Of a stretch of 64,000 nucleotides of DNA, positions 54,740-62,720 are shown in pieces. The notes under the pieces were generated by a model, which worked only from the letters and a program-made list of their open reading frames with translations, made no database searches and was not told the origin of the DNA. This DNA comes from Salipiger aestuarii. GTDB lineage: Bacteria; Pseudomonadota; Alphaproteobacteria; Rhodobacterales; Rhodobacteraceae. Made by a program: the position numbers and the translations under genes. The stretch spans positions 1 to 64,000 of the forward strand of contig NZ_QLMG01000003.1 of NCBI RefSeq assembly GCF_003259905.1. The letters run 5' to 3'. The stretch's first letter is position 1, and each line of letters begins with the position of its first letter.

Positions 54740-55596
54740 TTCGTCGTGCCGCGTGCGCCCTGGTTCAGCGACGCGACCTGAAACACGCAGCCGTCCGACA
54801 CCAGCATCGGCGGCGTGAGACACAGCGCCCGCGCCACGCTGAACGCCGCCAGAACCTTGGGCACATAGTCGCGGGTTTCGGCATAGGGCGGCACACCGTC
54901 GAATTTCGGGATCGAATTTTCCCCCGCGTTGTAGCCTGCCAGCACAAGGATGGGATCGCCATCAAAGGTTTCCATCAGGAAATCCAGAAACCGCACCGCG
55001 CCCCGGATATTGTCAGCGGGATCGAAAGCATCTGTCACGCCGAACCGCTCGGCCGTGGCAGGCATCAGCTGCATCAGCCCCTGCGCCCCGGCGCCGCTTT
55101 TCGCATCGGCCTGCCCGCCGGATTCCACCGCCATCACCGCCAGCGCCAGCGCGGGGGAGACCTGCGTGCCGACGGTCGCCTTCAACAGCTCGATTCCGTG
55201 CGCGGCGGCCATGCCTTGCAGCGCCTGAAGGCGCGGCGCCGCGACGCCCTTGCCCACGGGCGGCTTTGACAGCCCGGCCAGCGCCGGTTCCAGCCGCCCC
55301 GGCCCACTTTCGCGCAACGAGGGCGAAACCACATCCCAGAACCAGTCGTAATTGCCAGGCCCCGCAGGCCGCCCCGTCGGCGCCGCGCCTGGTACGGGGG
55401 GCGCCGCGACGGCAGGCACGATCGCCTGCGGTTCGATCTGAACGGTGATGCGCTTCTTGGTACCGGGTTTGGGCACCTTGACGCGCTTTGCCGAAAACTC
55501 GGGGAACGCAGGCGGAGATTCGGCCCATCCCGCCCCCGCGCAGGCCATCGCCCCGCAAAAGGCGGCGAGGGCCGCCCAACCCGCTGCTCGATACAT
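54736..55596 (-). CDS. lytic murein transglycosylase (SLT domain)
   Basis: Periplasmic protein of 286 residues with a Sec signal (about 1-25, ending AGWAES), a Pro/Ala-rich linker (about 45-85), and a C-terminal SLT domain with catalytic Glu158 in 'LALAVMAVESGGQ' followed by 'SGAGAQGLMQLMPATAERFG' and 'VLAGYNAGENSIPKF'. It cleaves peptidoglycan glycan strands. Placed between the FAD enzyme and the Tad pilus locus; such enzymes help envelope-spanning machines pass the wall, so a link to the pilus is possible but unproven. Confidence 0.92.
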   Translation of the reverse strand: MYRAAGWAALAAFCGAMACAGAGWAESPPAFPEFSAKRVKVPKPGTKKRITVQIEPQAIVPAVAAPPVPGAAPTGRPAGPGNYDWFWDVVSPSLRESGPGRLEPALAGLSKPPVGKGVAAPRLQALQGMAAAHGIELLKATVGTQVSPALALAVMAVESGGQADAKSGAGAQGLMQLMPATAERFGVTDAFDPADNIRGAVRFLDFLMETFDGDPILVLAGYNAGENSIPKFDGVPPYAETRDYVPKVLAAFSVARALCLTPPMLVSDGCVFQVASLNQGARGTTN

Positions 55597-55952
55597 CGGT
55601 TTCACTGCCTCTGGTGTCTTGTTTTGCCGGATTCTGACACGATGGCCCGTTTGCGCCAATACCGTTGCCGCATTCTTCGCCGGCGCGTGCCATTTTCGCC
55701 CGGATTGCAGCCCTTTTACCCCTTTCCCGCAAATTTCATAAATTTTTATCCTCACTAAACAATGCGTTAATCTTGATTTGGCAGGAAACCTTCCTCTTAC
55801 CAAAATCACACCAATTGCGCCCAAATCCTGCCCGATTCCGGGGGCTATATATCCTCATACCGCAGCGAGACGGGGCAAAGAGAGAGGCCCTTAACGGATC
55901 GCAGCGGTGAACGTGAGCAACAAGATACCCCATCCTACCTCTGGAGAGAGAC
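55597..55952 (+). promoter_or_regulatory. 356-bp region upstream of the Tad pilus operon
   Basis: No gene is seen. The right half is clearly A/T-richer than the genome (about 55730-55850, including AAATTTCATAAATTTTTATC), fitting a regulated promoter for the pilin genes; TATATAT at 55847-55853 is a candidate -10 without a well-spaced -35. GGAGAGAG precedes flp1. No CtrA-type or sigma54-type site could be confirmed. Confidence 0.5.
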
Positions 55953-56153
55953 ATGCTGAATTTCATCAAAAACTTCCGCGCAGACGAAGACGGTGCCGTG
56001 ACGGTTGACTGGGTTGTGCTGACCGCAGCCGTGGTCGCCATGGCGATCGGCGCGTACAGCACCATCCGCGACAACTCGGACAACATGATCAACGCCGCAG
56101 GCGATGCAGTCGCTGCCGAGCAGCTCGAACTGTTCCCGGCCGCCGACGGCTAA
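55953..56153 (+). CDS. flp: Flp-family type IVb pilin (flp1)
   Basis: Pilin of 66 residues. A short basic leader is followed by 'DEDGAVTVDWVVLTAAVVAMAIGAYS', the hydrophobic core that builds the pilus. Cleavage by the prepilin peptidase is expected after Gly in 'EDG/AVTVD'. The usual Glu-Tyr pair at +5/+6 (AIEYGLIAA) is replaced by Asp-Trp. GGAGAGAG precedes the start. First gene of the Tad operon and followed at once by a strong hairpin. Confidence 0.92.
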   Translation: MLNFIKNFRADEDGAVTVDWVVLTAAVVAMAIGAYSTIRDNSDNMINAAGDAVAAEQLELFPAADG

Positions 56154-56168
56154 GTCCACCTGAATGCG

Positions 56169-56200
56169 CCACCGGATCGACCTTCGGGCCGATCCGGTGG
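56169..56200 (+). other. hairpin between the two pilin genes
   Basis: CCACCGGATCG (56169-56179) pairs with CGATCCGGTGG (56190-56200); the inner bases add two C-G pairs closed by a UUCG tetraloop after one A-C mismatch. It starts 15 bases after the flp1 stop. No T-tract follows, so it probably protects the abundant flp1 mRNA or attenuates transcription. Confidence 0.8.
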
Positions 56201-56238
56201 ATGTTGCAAGACCAGGTTCCACGGCGACAGGTTTAACG

Positions 56239-56433
56239 ATGGTTCGCAAGTTCAAGACCTTTCTACAAAGTGACGCGGGGGCGGTGACCGTTGACTGGGT
56301 CGTCTTGACCGCTTCGGTGGTTGCCATGGCGGCGATTTCATTCTTTGAAATTCGCGACAACGCCGACAATATGGACAACGCCGCAGGCGATCGGCTTGGG
56401 CAAGAGATCACCGTTCTGTACCCCGCAGATTGA
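56239..56433 (+). CDS. flp: second Flp-like pilin (flp2)
   Basis: Pilin-like protein of 64 residues that repeats the flp1 core: 'SDAGAVTVDWVVLTASVVAMAAI', then an Asp/Asn-rich tail ('RDNADNMDNAAGD') very similar to that of flp1 ('RDNSDNMINAAGD'), showing that the two arose by tandem duplication. Cleavage expected after Gly in 'DAG/AVTVD'. An upstream in-frame start at 56164 would cross the hairpin and is not used. May be a minor pilin or pseudopilin. Confidence 0.88.
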   Translation: MVRKFKTFLQSDAGAVTVDWVVLTASVVAMAAISFFEIRDNADNMDNAAGDRLGQEITVLYPAD

Positions 56434-56450
56434 CGCCCTTGCGCCACCTT

Positions 56451-56486
56451 GCCAAAAGCCGCTTCGCTTTCGAGGCGGCTTTTGGC
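56451..56486 (+). other. hairpin between flp2 and cpaB
   Basis: Perfect 12-bp inverted repeat GCCAAAAGCCGC (56451-56462) and GCGGCTTTTGGC (56475-56486) with a 12-base loop, 18 bases after the flp2 stop. No T run follows. It could be a partial terminator separating highly expressed pilins from the assembly genes. Confidence 0.8.
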
Positions 56487-56638
56487 GTTGCGAAGGCGCC
56501 TGGCGGCGTGATCGCGAAACAAAGCCCCGAAAGCGATCCGCAATGGGCCAGAAACAGCCACAATCCCCCCTTAAACCTGAAACCTGAACGCGCCACGGAC
56601 CCAACCGGCGCGGCGATGAAACCCGAGAGGAACACGAC

Positions 56639-57493
56639 ATGCGACTGGTTTTCGGACTCGTGCTGCTCGCAGGACTGGCGCTGGCCGGCTTCGCGGTGCA
56701 TATGGCCAAGCAACAGTTCGGCGCCTATCAAAGCGCGCTGCAACAGGAGCGGGACAGGGCCGGAGCGGCGATCCCGACCCGACAGGTTTATGTGGCCACC
56801 CGTGCGCTTGTCCGCGGCGAAGAGCTGAAGCCCAACGATATCCGCATCGCCCCCTGGCCGGTCGAGATCCTGCCCGAGGGCGTCTTTGGTGAACAAAACC
56901 CCCTGTTCCGCGACGGCGAGGATGCCCGCGTGGTGGTTCGCGCGATGGACAAGTTCGACGCTCTGACCGAAACCCGCGTCAGCGCGCCGGGCGGCGACGC
57001 CGGACTGACGTCGCAGCTGCGCCCCGGCGAGCGCGCCTTTGCCATCCGGGTCGATGTGGCCTCGGGCGTGTCGGGCTTTCTGCGGCCGGGCGACCGGGTC
57101 GATGTATACTGGACAGGCCGGATGCCCGGTTCCGACGCGAACCTGCCGCGCGGAGATGTAACCCGGCTGATTGAAACCGGCGTGCGACTGATCGCCATTG
57201 ACCAGAAGGCGGATGCCAGCGCCGCCGACCCCAGCATCGCCCGCACCGTCACCGTCGCCATCAGCCCGCAGCAGGTTGCCGGACTTGCACAGGCGCAAAG
57301 CACGGGCCGCCTGTCGCTGTCTTTGATGGCGGTGAATGACGAAAGCGTCGCCGAAGCCATCGAGATGGATCAGCGCCAGTTGCTTGGCCTGACCGAACAG
57401 GTGCAGGTGGTTCAGCAGGCCGCGCAGGTCTGCAACACCCGCGTGCGCCGCGGCGCCGACGTGGTCGAAATCCCGATTCCCTGCCCGAACTGA
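56639..57493 (+). CDS. cpaB: Tad pilus assembly protein CpaB/RcpC
   Basis: Protein of 284 residues with one N-terminal membrane helix (about 3-22), a SAF domain (about 48-110: 'RQVYVATRALVRGEELKPNDIRIAPWP') and the RcpC domain ('LRPGERAFAIRVDVASGVSGFLRPGDRVDVYWTG'). It is periplasmic and thought to link the secretin to the wall. The C-terminus has two Cys (in 'QVCNTRV' and 'IPCPN') that may form a disulphide. Confidence 0.93.
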   Translation: MRLVFGLVLLAGLALAGFAVHMAKQQFGAYQSALQQERDRAGAAIPTRQVYVATRALVRGEELKPNDIRIAPWPVEILPEGVFGEQNPLFRDGEDARVVVRAMDKFDALTETRVSAPGGDAGLTSQLRPGERAFAIRVDVASGVSGFLRPGDRVDVYWTGRMPGSDANLPRGDVTRLIETGVRLIAIDQKADASAADPSIARTVTVAISPQQVAGLAQAQSTGRLSLSLMAVNDESVAEAIEMDQRQLLGLTEQVQVVQQAAQVCNTRVRRGADVVEIPIPCPN

Positions 57494-57513
57494 ACGATTA
57501 CAGAGACTTGTCT

Positions 57514-57540
57514 GACGGGGGCGCGCATGACGCCCCCGTC
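57514..57540 (+). other. hairpin between cpaB and cpaC
   Basis: Perfect 10-bp stem GACGGGGGCG (57514-57523) with CGCCCCCGTC (57531-57540) and a seven-base loop, 21 bases after cpaB. It is GC-rich and lacks a T-tract. The 181-bp gap shows nothing else apart from a possible ribosome site before cpaC. Confidence 0.8.
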
Positions 57541-57674
57541 CTGTTGCGCGATACCCACATAAGGCTTTCGCCCGAACCCTTTGATTCTTGCAAAAAAATA
57601 CAAACTGGCCCACAGTCCACCGAAAGCAGGCGCAAGAAGACCTGCACCCGAGGCGTGATCGAGAGGCAGGTCAC

Positions 57675-59090
57675 ATGACAGTCAAGAAGACCCTGAAGGC
57701 AGCCCTGCTTGGGCTGACCTTGAGCGTGAGCCCCCTCGCGCTGACGGCCAACGCCGATACCCTGCGCGTCGTGCAAACCGGGACCGAGCGTGTGCTCAAT
57801 GTTCCGATGAACCGCGCCGTGGTGGTCGAAAGCGAATCTCCGTTCGCGGAATTGTCGATCGCAAACCCGGCCATCGCGGATATTTCATCCTTGTCCGAAC
57901 GCACGATTTACGTTCTGGGCAAGACGCCGGGAATCACCACGCTGACCATTCTGGACCAGAACGGCCAGTTGATCACCAATGTCGACGTGGTCGTCGCCGC
58001 CGATATCACCGAATTCAAGGAACGCCTGCGCCAGATCCTGCCGGGTGAAAAAATCGAGGTGCGCACGGCCAATGACGGCATCGTGCTGTCGGGCGTGGTG
58101 TCCAGCGCGCAAAAGCTTCAGCGCGCGCTGGACCTTGCCGAACGCTATGCGCCCGAGCGGGTGTCGAACCTGATGACGGTCGGCGGCGTGCAGCAGGTCA
58201 TGCTCAAGGTGCGCTTTGCAGAGATGCAACGGTCGGTCGCCAAGACGCTTGGCTCGTCGCTGGCGTTGTCGGGGACGATCTTTGGCGACACCCAACTGGA
58301 AACCGAAACCGGGACCTGGCTGAACGGAACCAACGGGCTTGGCCAGAGCGTCGAGATCAGCTCGGGGGCGCAGGGCGTCACCTTGCTTGGCTTTGACGCG
58401 GGCAGCGTCGCGGTGGGTATCCTTCTGGAAGCGTTGGAAAACAAGGGCGTGTCGCGCACGCTGGCCGAACCCAACCTCACCGCCCTGTCGGGGCAAGAAG
58501 CAAAATTCCTCGCCGGCGGCGAATATCCGATCCCGGTGTCGCAGGGCGATGGCGTGGTGACGATCGAATACAAGCCATTCGGTGTCGAGCTGAATTTCAT
58601 TCCGCGCGTGGTGGATGGCGACCTGATCAACCTGGAACTGACCGGGGCGGTGTCGTCGATCGACAGCGCCAACGGCATCACATCGGATTCGATCTCGGTC
58701 GATGCGTTCCGGCGGCGCGAAATCGCGACCACTGTCGAAATGCGCGACGGCGAAAGCTTTGCCATCGCCGGGCTGCTGCAGGACGATTTCACCGATCTCA
58801 GCGGCCAGGTGCCGTGGCTGGGCGACATCCCGGTGCTGGGGGCGCTGTTCCGCAGCGCCGAATATCAGCGCGAACAATCCGAACTGGTCATCATCGTCAC
58901 TCCGCATCTTGTCAGCCCGACCCGCGGGCAGGTGCTGGCGCTGCCGACCGATCGGGTGAAGCCGCCCACCGAATCCGAGCTGTTTCTTTTTGGCAAGACC
59001 ACGGGCGGCAACACCCGCCCCCGCACCGGCGGCGCGGCCGAGGTTGCCAAGCAGGATTTCACCGGCTCTTATGGCTATGTGATGGACTGA
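57675..59090 (+). CDS. cpaC: Tad pilus secretin CpaC/RcpA
   Basis: Outer-membrane secretin of 471 residues. Sec signal about 1-27 (ending TANA/DTL), pilus-type N0/BON-like region ('LGKTPGITTLTILDQNGQLI', 'ERLRQILPGEKIEVRTANDGIVLSG'), then the secretin domain ('GGVQQVMLKVRFAEMQRS', 'EPNLTALSGQEAKFLAGGEYPIPV', 'FGVELNFIPRVVDGDLINLEL') ending with 'PWLGDIPVLGALFRS' and 'SELVIIVTPHLV'. It forms the pore through which the pilus leaves. GAGAGGCAGG precedes ATG 57675. Confidence 0.95.
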   Translation: MTVKKTLKAALLGLTLSVSPLALTANADTLRVVQTGTERVLNVPMNRAVVVESESPFAELSIANPAIADISSLSERTIYVLGKTPGITTLTILDQNGQLITNVDVVVAADITEFKERLRQILPGEKIEVRTANDGIVLSGVVSSAQKLQRALDLAERYAPERVSNLMTVGGVQQVMLKVRFAEMQRSVAKTLGSSLALSGTIFGDTQLETETGTWLNGTNGLGQSVEISSGAQGVTLLGFDAGSVAVGILLEALENKGVSRTLAEPNLTALSGQEAKFLAGGEYPIPVSQGDGVVTIEYKPFGVELNFIPRVVDGDLINLELTGAVSSIDSANGITSDSISVDAFRRREIATTVEMRDGESFAIAGLLQDDFTDLSGQVPWLGDIPVLGALFRSAEYQREQSELVIIVTPHLVSPTRGQVLALPTDRVKPPTESELFLFGKTTGGNTRPRTGGAAEVAKQDFTGSYGYVMD

Positions 59091-59132
59091 CGTGACACGC
59101 AGAAAACAAAGACGATTCGAGGGCTCCAGCAA

Positions 59133-59786
59133 ATGATCAGGAACAGCGTGGCGGTCGCCGCTCTTGGGTTCGCCGCAGCCTGCGCCGGACCGCAAGCGGA
59201 CCCCCTTTACAGCCAGTTCTGGAGCGAGGCGGGCGTGATCGCGGATGCCGGCGATTTCGGCAACGCGACGATGCAGAACACCCAAGCCATGCGCAATCCG
59301 CAATCCTACGCGTTCGATCTGGGCCGCCGCTTTGCGCAGGAAGTGCCGACAACCGTCAACTTTGCCTATAACAGCGCGTTTCTGGACGCCGAAGCGCAGA
59401 GCACCCTGCGCGAACAGGCAAACTGGATCCGCCAGTTCCCCGAGGTTCGCTTTCGCGTCTACGGCCACACCGACCTGACCGGATCGAACGCCTACAACAA
59501 GCGGCTGGGCATGGCCCGCGCCCGCGCGGTCGTGGCCTATCTTGCCACGCAGGGCATTTCGACGTCGCGGTTGGAAGCGGTGGTTTCGTTTGGCGAGACC
59601 CAGCCGCTGATCGTCACCGCCGGGCGTGAACGCCGCAACCGCCGCACTGTGACCGAGGTCTCGGGGTTCGTGGAAACCAATCCCGCCGTGCTGGACGGAC
59701 GCTATGCGGAAGTCGTGTACCGTGAATACATTCGCAGCGCACAGGTTCCCAGCACGCTCAGCGGCCTGACCGCGTCTGAGGAATAG
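59133..59786 (+). CDS. OmpA-like putative lipoprotein of the Tad locus
   Basis: Protein of 217 residues at the position usually held by CpaD. The N-terminal signal ends in 'GFAAAC' (Cys17), a possible but weak lipobox. An OmpA domain (about 75-185) contains 'VNFAYNSAFLDAEAQSTLREQ', 'VYGHTDLTGSNAYNKRLG' and 'RERRNRRTVTEV', binding peptidoglycan. It may anchor the secretin to the wall. I recall similar OmpA genes in Rhodobacteraceae Tad clusters. Confidence 0.85.
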   Translation: MIRNSVAVAALGFAAACAGPQADPLYSQFWSEAGVIADAGDFGNATMQNTQAMRNPQSYAFDLGRRFAQEVPTTVNFAYNSAFLDAEAQSTLREQANWIRQFPEVRFRVYGHTDLTGSNAYNKRLGMARARAVVAYLATQGISTSRLEAVVSFGETQPLIVTAGRERRNRRTVTEVSGFVETNPAVLDGRYAEVVYREYIRSAQVPSTLSGLTASEE

Positions 59787-59794
59787 GCGCCAAT

Positions 59795-59812
59795 CCCGCC
59801 CTTCGGGGCGGG
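59795..59812 (+). other. UUCG-capped hairpin after the OmpA-like gene
   Basis: CCCGCCC (59795-59801), UUCG loop, GGGCGGG (59806-59812), starting eight bases after the OmpA-like stop. It is a very stable small hairpin, followed by a weaker inverted repeat ATCGT/ACGAT (59814-59826). The 231-bp gap up to cpaE otherwise shows nothing but the ribosome site. Confidence 0.75.
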
Positions 59813-60017
59813 CATCGTCCGACGATACCGCACAATTTCGGCTTTTCGGCCAAAATGTTGCCCACATTCCCAGAGATATTGCCCCAAAGGGAGACCCGCG
59901 CCGGACCGACTCGGCGCGGGGGAACCGGAAACCGGGCATCCGGCCGGGCCTCGTGCCTTGCCTCTTGTTGTTCCTGTCTTCGGGCCCCGTTCCCAAGAAG
60001 CGATAGGACAAGAGGCA

Positions 60018-61265
60018 ATGACGAGCAAGTCAGCACCGCAGAACGACCCTGCCCCGATCGTGGCCTGCACGATCAGCCGGAACGTGCAGAATTTCGATCT
60101 TCTTATCGAGGACATGGAAGCCCTGCTTGGCGAAGGCTGGGGCGATCTGGGCTTTGGCGAGGCGCTGGCCTTTCTCAGCCAGCCGGATGCCGACGCGCTG
60201 GAATTTGTCGCCATGGCCATCGACGAAGAAGACGAGGATGATCTGGCGCTGCTGTCCGAGGTGATCTCGGCCGCCAAGACCCGGCGCGTCAAGGTGATCC
60301 TGATCGCCGAAGACGTCACGCCCGCCGCGCTGCATCAGTTGCTGCGCGGGGGCGCGGATGAATTCGTGCCCTATCCGCTGCCCGAAGGCGAATTGCGCGC
60401 CGCCGTCGAGCGGCTCAAGCGGGCGCGCACCGACGATACGCCCCAATACGGGCGAAGGGCGGCAGACGGGGTAAAGCTGAGCGGGGGCGGCGACGGGGTA
60501 CTGATGGCGGTGCAGGGCATGTGCGGCGGCAGCGGCGCCACCACCTTTGCCGTCAACCTGGCCTGGGAACTGGCCAACGTGACCAAGGAAAACGCCCCGC
60601 GCGTCTGCATTCTGGATTTCGGTCTGCAATTCGGATCGGTCGCCACCTACCTTGACCTGCCCCGCCGGGATGCGGTGATGGAGCTGCTGTCGGACATCGA
60701 ATCCATGGACGGCGACAGCTTCGGACAAGCGTTGGTGACCCATGGCGACAAGCTGCATGTGCTGACATCGCCCTCGGAGGTGATCCCTCTGGACCTTGTC
60801 GGCCCCGACGAGATCCGCAAGATCCTGGATGTCGCGCGCGAGCATTTCGACTTTGTCATTGTCGATATGCCGTCCACGCTGGTGGGCTGGACCGATGCGG
60901 TGCTGACGCAGGCGCAGGTCTGTTTCGCGCTGATGGAACTGGACATGCGATCCGCCCAGAACACCCTGCGCCTCAAGCGGGTGATGCAGGCCGAGGATCT
61001 GCCGTTCGACAAGCTGCGATTTGCGGTCAACCGGGCGCCCAAGTTCACCGACCTGCAAGGTAAAAGCCGGATCAAGCGCATGTCGGAAAGCCTTGGCATC
61101 AATCTGGAGCTGCAACTGGCCGACGGCGGCCGCCAGGTCGCGACCGCCTGCGATCATGGCGAACCGCTGGCCGTGCACGCCGCCAAGAACCCCCTTCGCA
61201 GGGACATCGCCAAGCTTGCGGCGGAACTCTACAGCATTGGCGTCGCCGATGCGGAAGCCGCCTGA
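60018..61265 (+). CDS. cpaE: Tad pilus protein CpaE/TadZ
   Basis: Cytoplasmic protein of 415 residues. Residues about 12-135 form a receiver-like domain without a clear phosphoacceptor ('VKVILIAEDVTPAALHQLL', 'GGADEFVPYPLPEGEL'), followed by a MinD/ParA-type ATPase domain. Its P-loop reads CGGSGATTFA (169-178): the usual Lys of both KGG and GKT positions is absent, as in other TadZ/CpaE, so it binds nucleotide weakly or only ATP structurally. TadZ is thought to place the pilus at the pole. ATG 60018 follows AAGAGGC; upstream ATG 59958 has no site. Confidence 0.92.
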   Translation: MTSKSAPQNDPAPIVACTISRNVQNFDLLIEDMEALLGEGWGDLGFGEALAFLSQPDADALEFVAMAIDEEDEDDLALLSEVISAAKTRRVKVILIAEDVTPAALHQLLRGGADEFVPYPLPEGELRAAVERLKRARTDDTPQYGRRAADGVKLSGGGDGVLMAVQGMCGGSGATTFAVNLAWELANVTKENAPRVCILDFGLQFGSVATYLDLPRRDAVMELLSDIESMDGDSFGQALVTHGDKLHVLTSPSEVIPLDLVGPDEIRKILDVAREHFDFVIVDMPSTLVGWTDAVLTQAQVCFALMELDMRSAQNTLRLKRVMQAEDLPFDKLRFAVNRAPKFTDLQGKSRIKRMSESLGINLELQLADGGRQVATACDHGEPLAVHAAKNPLRRDIAKLAAELYSIGVADAEAA

Positions 61266-61280
61266 TCAGGAGCCCGCGAC

Positions 61281-62714
61281 ATGTTTTCCCGCTACAAGAA
61301 ACCGACCGGCAAAGAGGCGGCGCCCGTCGCCCAACCCGCTGCGCCCCCCGCAGCCGGGACCAAGCCCAAGGCGCCGTCGATGCGCAAGCCCAAGGTCGCC
61401 GCGCTGGTGGATGCCGCCCCGCAGGACCGCGAGAAAAAGCGCAAGGAACGGCTGGGCGACATCAAGCTCGAACTGCACCGGGTGCTGCTGGACAACCTGA
61501 ACCTGGCGGCGATTGATGCCGCCACGGAAAAGGATCTGCGCGAAGAGATCAGCGCGATCGTGTCGGAAAACCTGTCCGACAAGGGCATCGTCCTGAACCG
61601 CGAGGACCGGCAGACCGTCAATCAGGAACTCTATGACGAGGTCAAGGGCCTCGGCCCGCTGGAAACCCTGCTGAAAGACGACAGCGTTTCGGATATTCTG
61701 GTCAACGGCCCGCATCAGATCTTTGTCGAGCGCGGCGGCAGGCTGCAAGTGTCGGACGTGGTGTTCAAGGATGAACGCCACCTGATGCGCATCATCGACA
61801 AGATCGTCTCCGCGGTGGGCCGCCGGGTCGATGAATCCAACCCCTATGTCGACGCCCGCCTTGCGGACGGGTCGCGTTTCAACGCCATGGTGCCGCCCAT
61901 CGCCGTCGACGGCAGCCTCGTCTCCATCCGCAAATTCAAGAAGGACAAGCTGTCGATCGACGATCTGATCAGCTTTGGCGCCTTTACCGAAGAAATGGCG
62001 GTGTATTTGCAGGCCGCCGTATCTACCCGTCTGAACATCGTGGTATCGGGCGGCACGGGGTCCGGCAAGACGACCACGCTGAACGCGCTGTCCTCGTTCA
62101 TCGACGACGCCGAGCGTATCCTGACCATCGAGGATACGGCGGAACTTCAGCTCCAGCAATCCCATGTGGGCCGCATGGAAAGCCGCCCCCCCAACGTCGA
62201 GGGCAAGGGCGCGGTTACCCCCCGCGACTGTCTGAAAAACGCGCTGCGGATGCGCCCCGACCGCATCATCGTGGGCGAAACCCGCGGCGAGGAAGTCATC
62301 GACATGTTGCAGGCCATGAACACCGGCCACGACGGATCAATGACCACGATCCACGCCAACAACGCCCGCGACGGCATTTCGCGCCTTGAAAACATGATCG
62401 CCATGGCGGGAATCGAAATGCCGCTGAAAGCCATGCGCAGCCAGATTTCATCGGCTGTGAACGTGATCGTGCAGGCCAGCCGCTTGCAGGACGGGTCACG
62501 TCGCATGACCTCGATCACCGAAATCACCGGCATGGAAGGCGACGTGATTTCCATGCAGGAACTGTTCCGCTTTCAGCGGGTGGGCCTGACCCCCGATAAC
62601 AAGATCATCGGGCATTACACCGCCACCGGCGTCCGCAGCCATTATTCGGAACGCTTCAAGATGTGGGGTTTCGACATCCCCCCGTCGATCTACGACCCCT
62701 TTCGCCCGGAGTAA
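61281..62714 (+). CDS. cpaF: Tad pilus ATPase CpaF/TadA
   Basis: Secretion ATPase of 477 residues. N-terminal charged linker (Lys/Pro/Ala-rich, about 5-50), then the CpaF core: 'VNGPHQIFVERGGRLQVSDVVFKDERHL', Walker A 'GGTGSGKTTTLNALS' (Lys263), 'DTAELQLQQSHVGRMESRP', Walker B 'DRIIVGETRGEEVIDML', and 'TGHDGSMTTIHANN'. It hydrolyses ATP to drive pilus assembly. It follows cpaE by 15 bp, and tadB begins six bases after its stop, so the three are tightly coupled. Confidence 0.96.
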   Translation: MFSRYKKPTGKEAAPVAQPAAPPAAGTKPKAPSMRKPKVAALVDAAPQDREKKRKERLGDIKLELHRVLLDNLNLAAIDAATEKDLREEISAIVSENLSDKGIVLNREDRQTVNQELYDEVKGLGPLETLLKDDSVSDILVNGPHQIFVERGGRLQVSDVVFKDERHLMRIIDKIVSAVGRRVDESNPYVDARLADGSRFNAMVPPIAVDGSLVSIRKFKKDKLSIDDLISFGAFTEEMAVYLQAAVSTRLNIVVSGGTGSGKTTTLNALSSFIDDAERILTIEDTAELQLQQSHVGRMESRPPNVEGKGAVTPRDCLKNALRMRPDRIIVGETRGEEVIDMLQAMNTGHDGSMTTIHANNARDGISRLENMIAMAGIEMPLKAMRSQISSAVNVIVQASRLQDGSRRMTSITEITGMEGDVISMQELFRFQRVGLTPDNKIIGHYTATGVRSHYSERFKMWGFDIPPSIYDPFRPE

Positions 62715-62720
62715 CGCGAC

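Noticed and set aside
55770-55800. Sigma54 promoter upstream of flp1
   Set aside because: TTGGCAGG is present, but no GC doublet occurs at the required -12 spacing.
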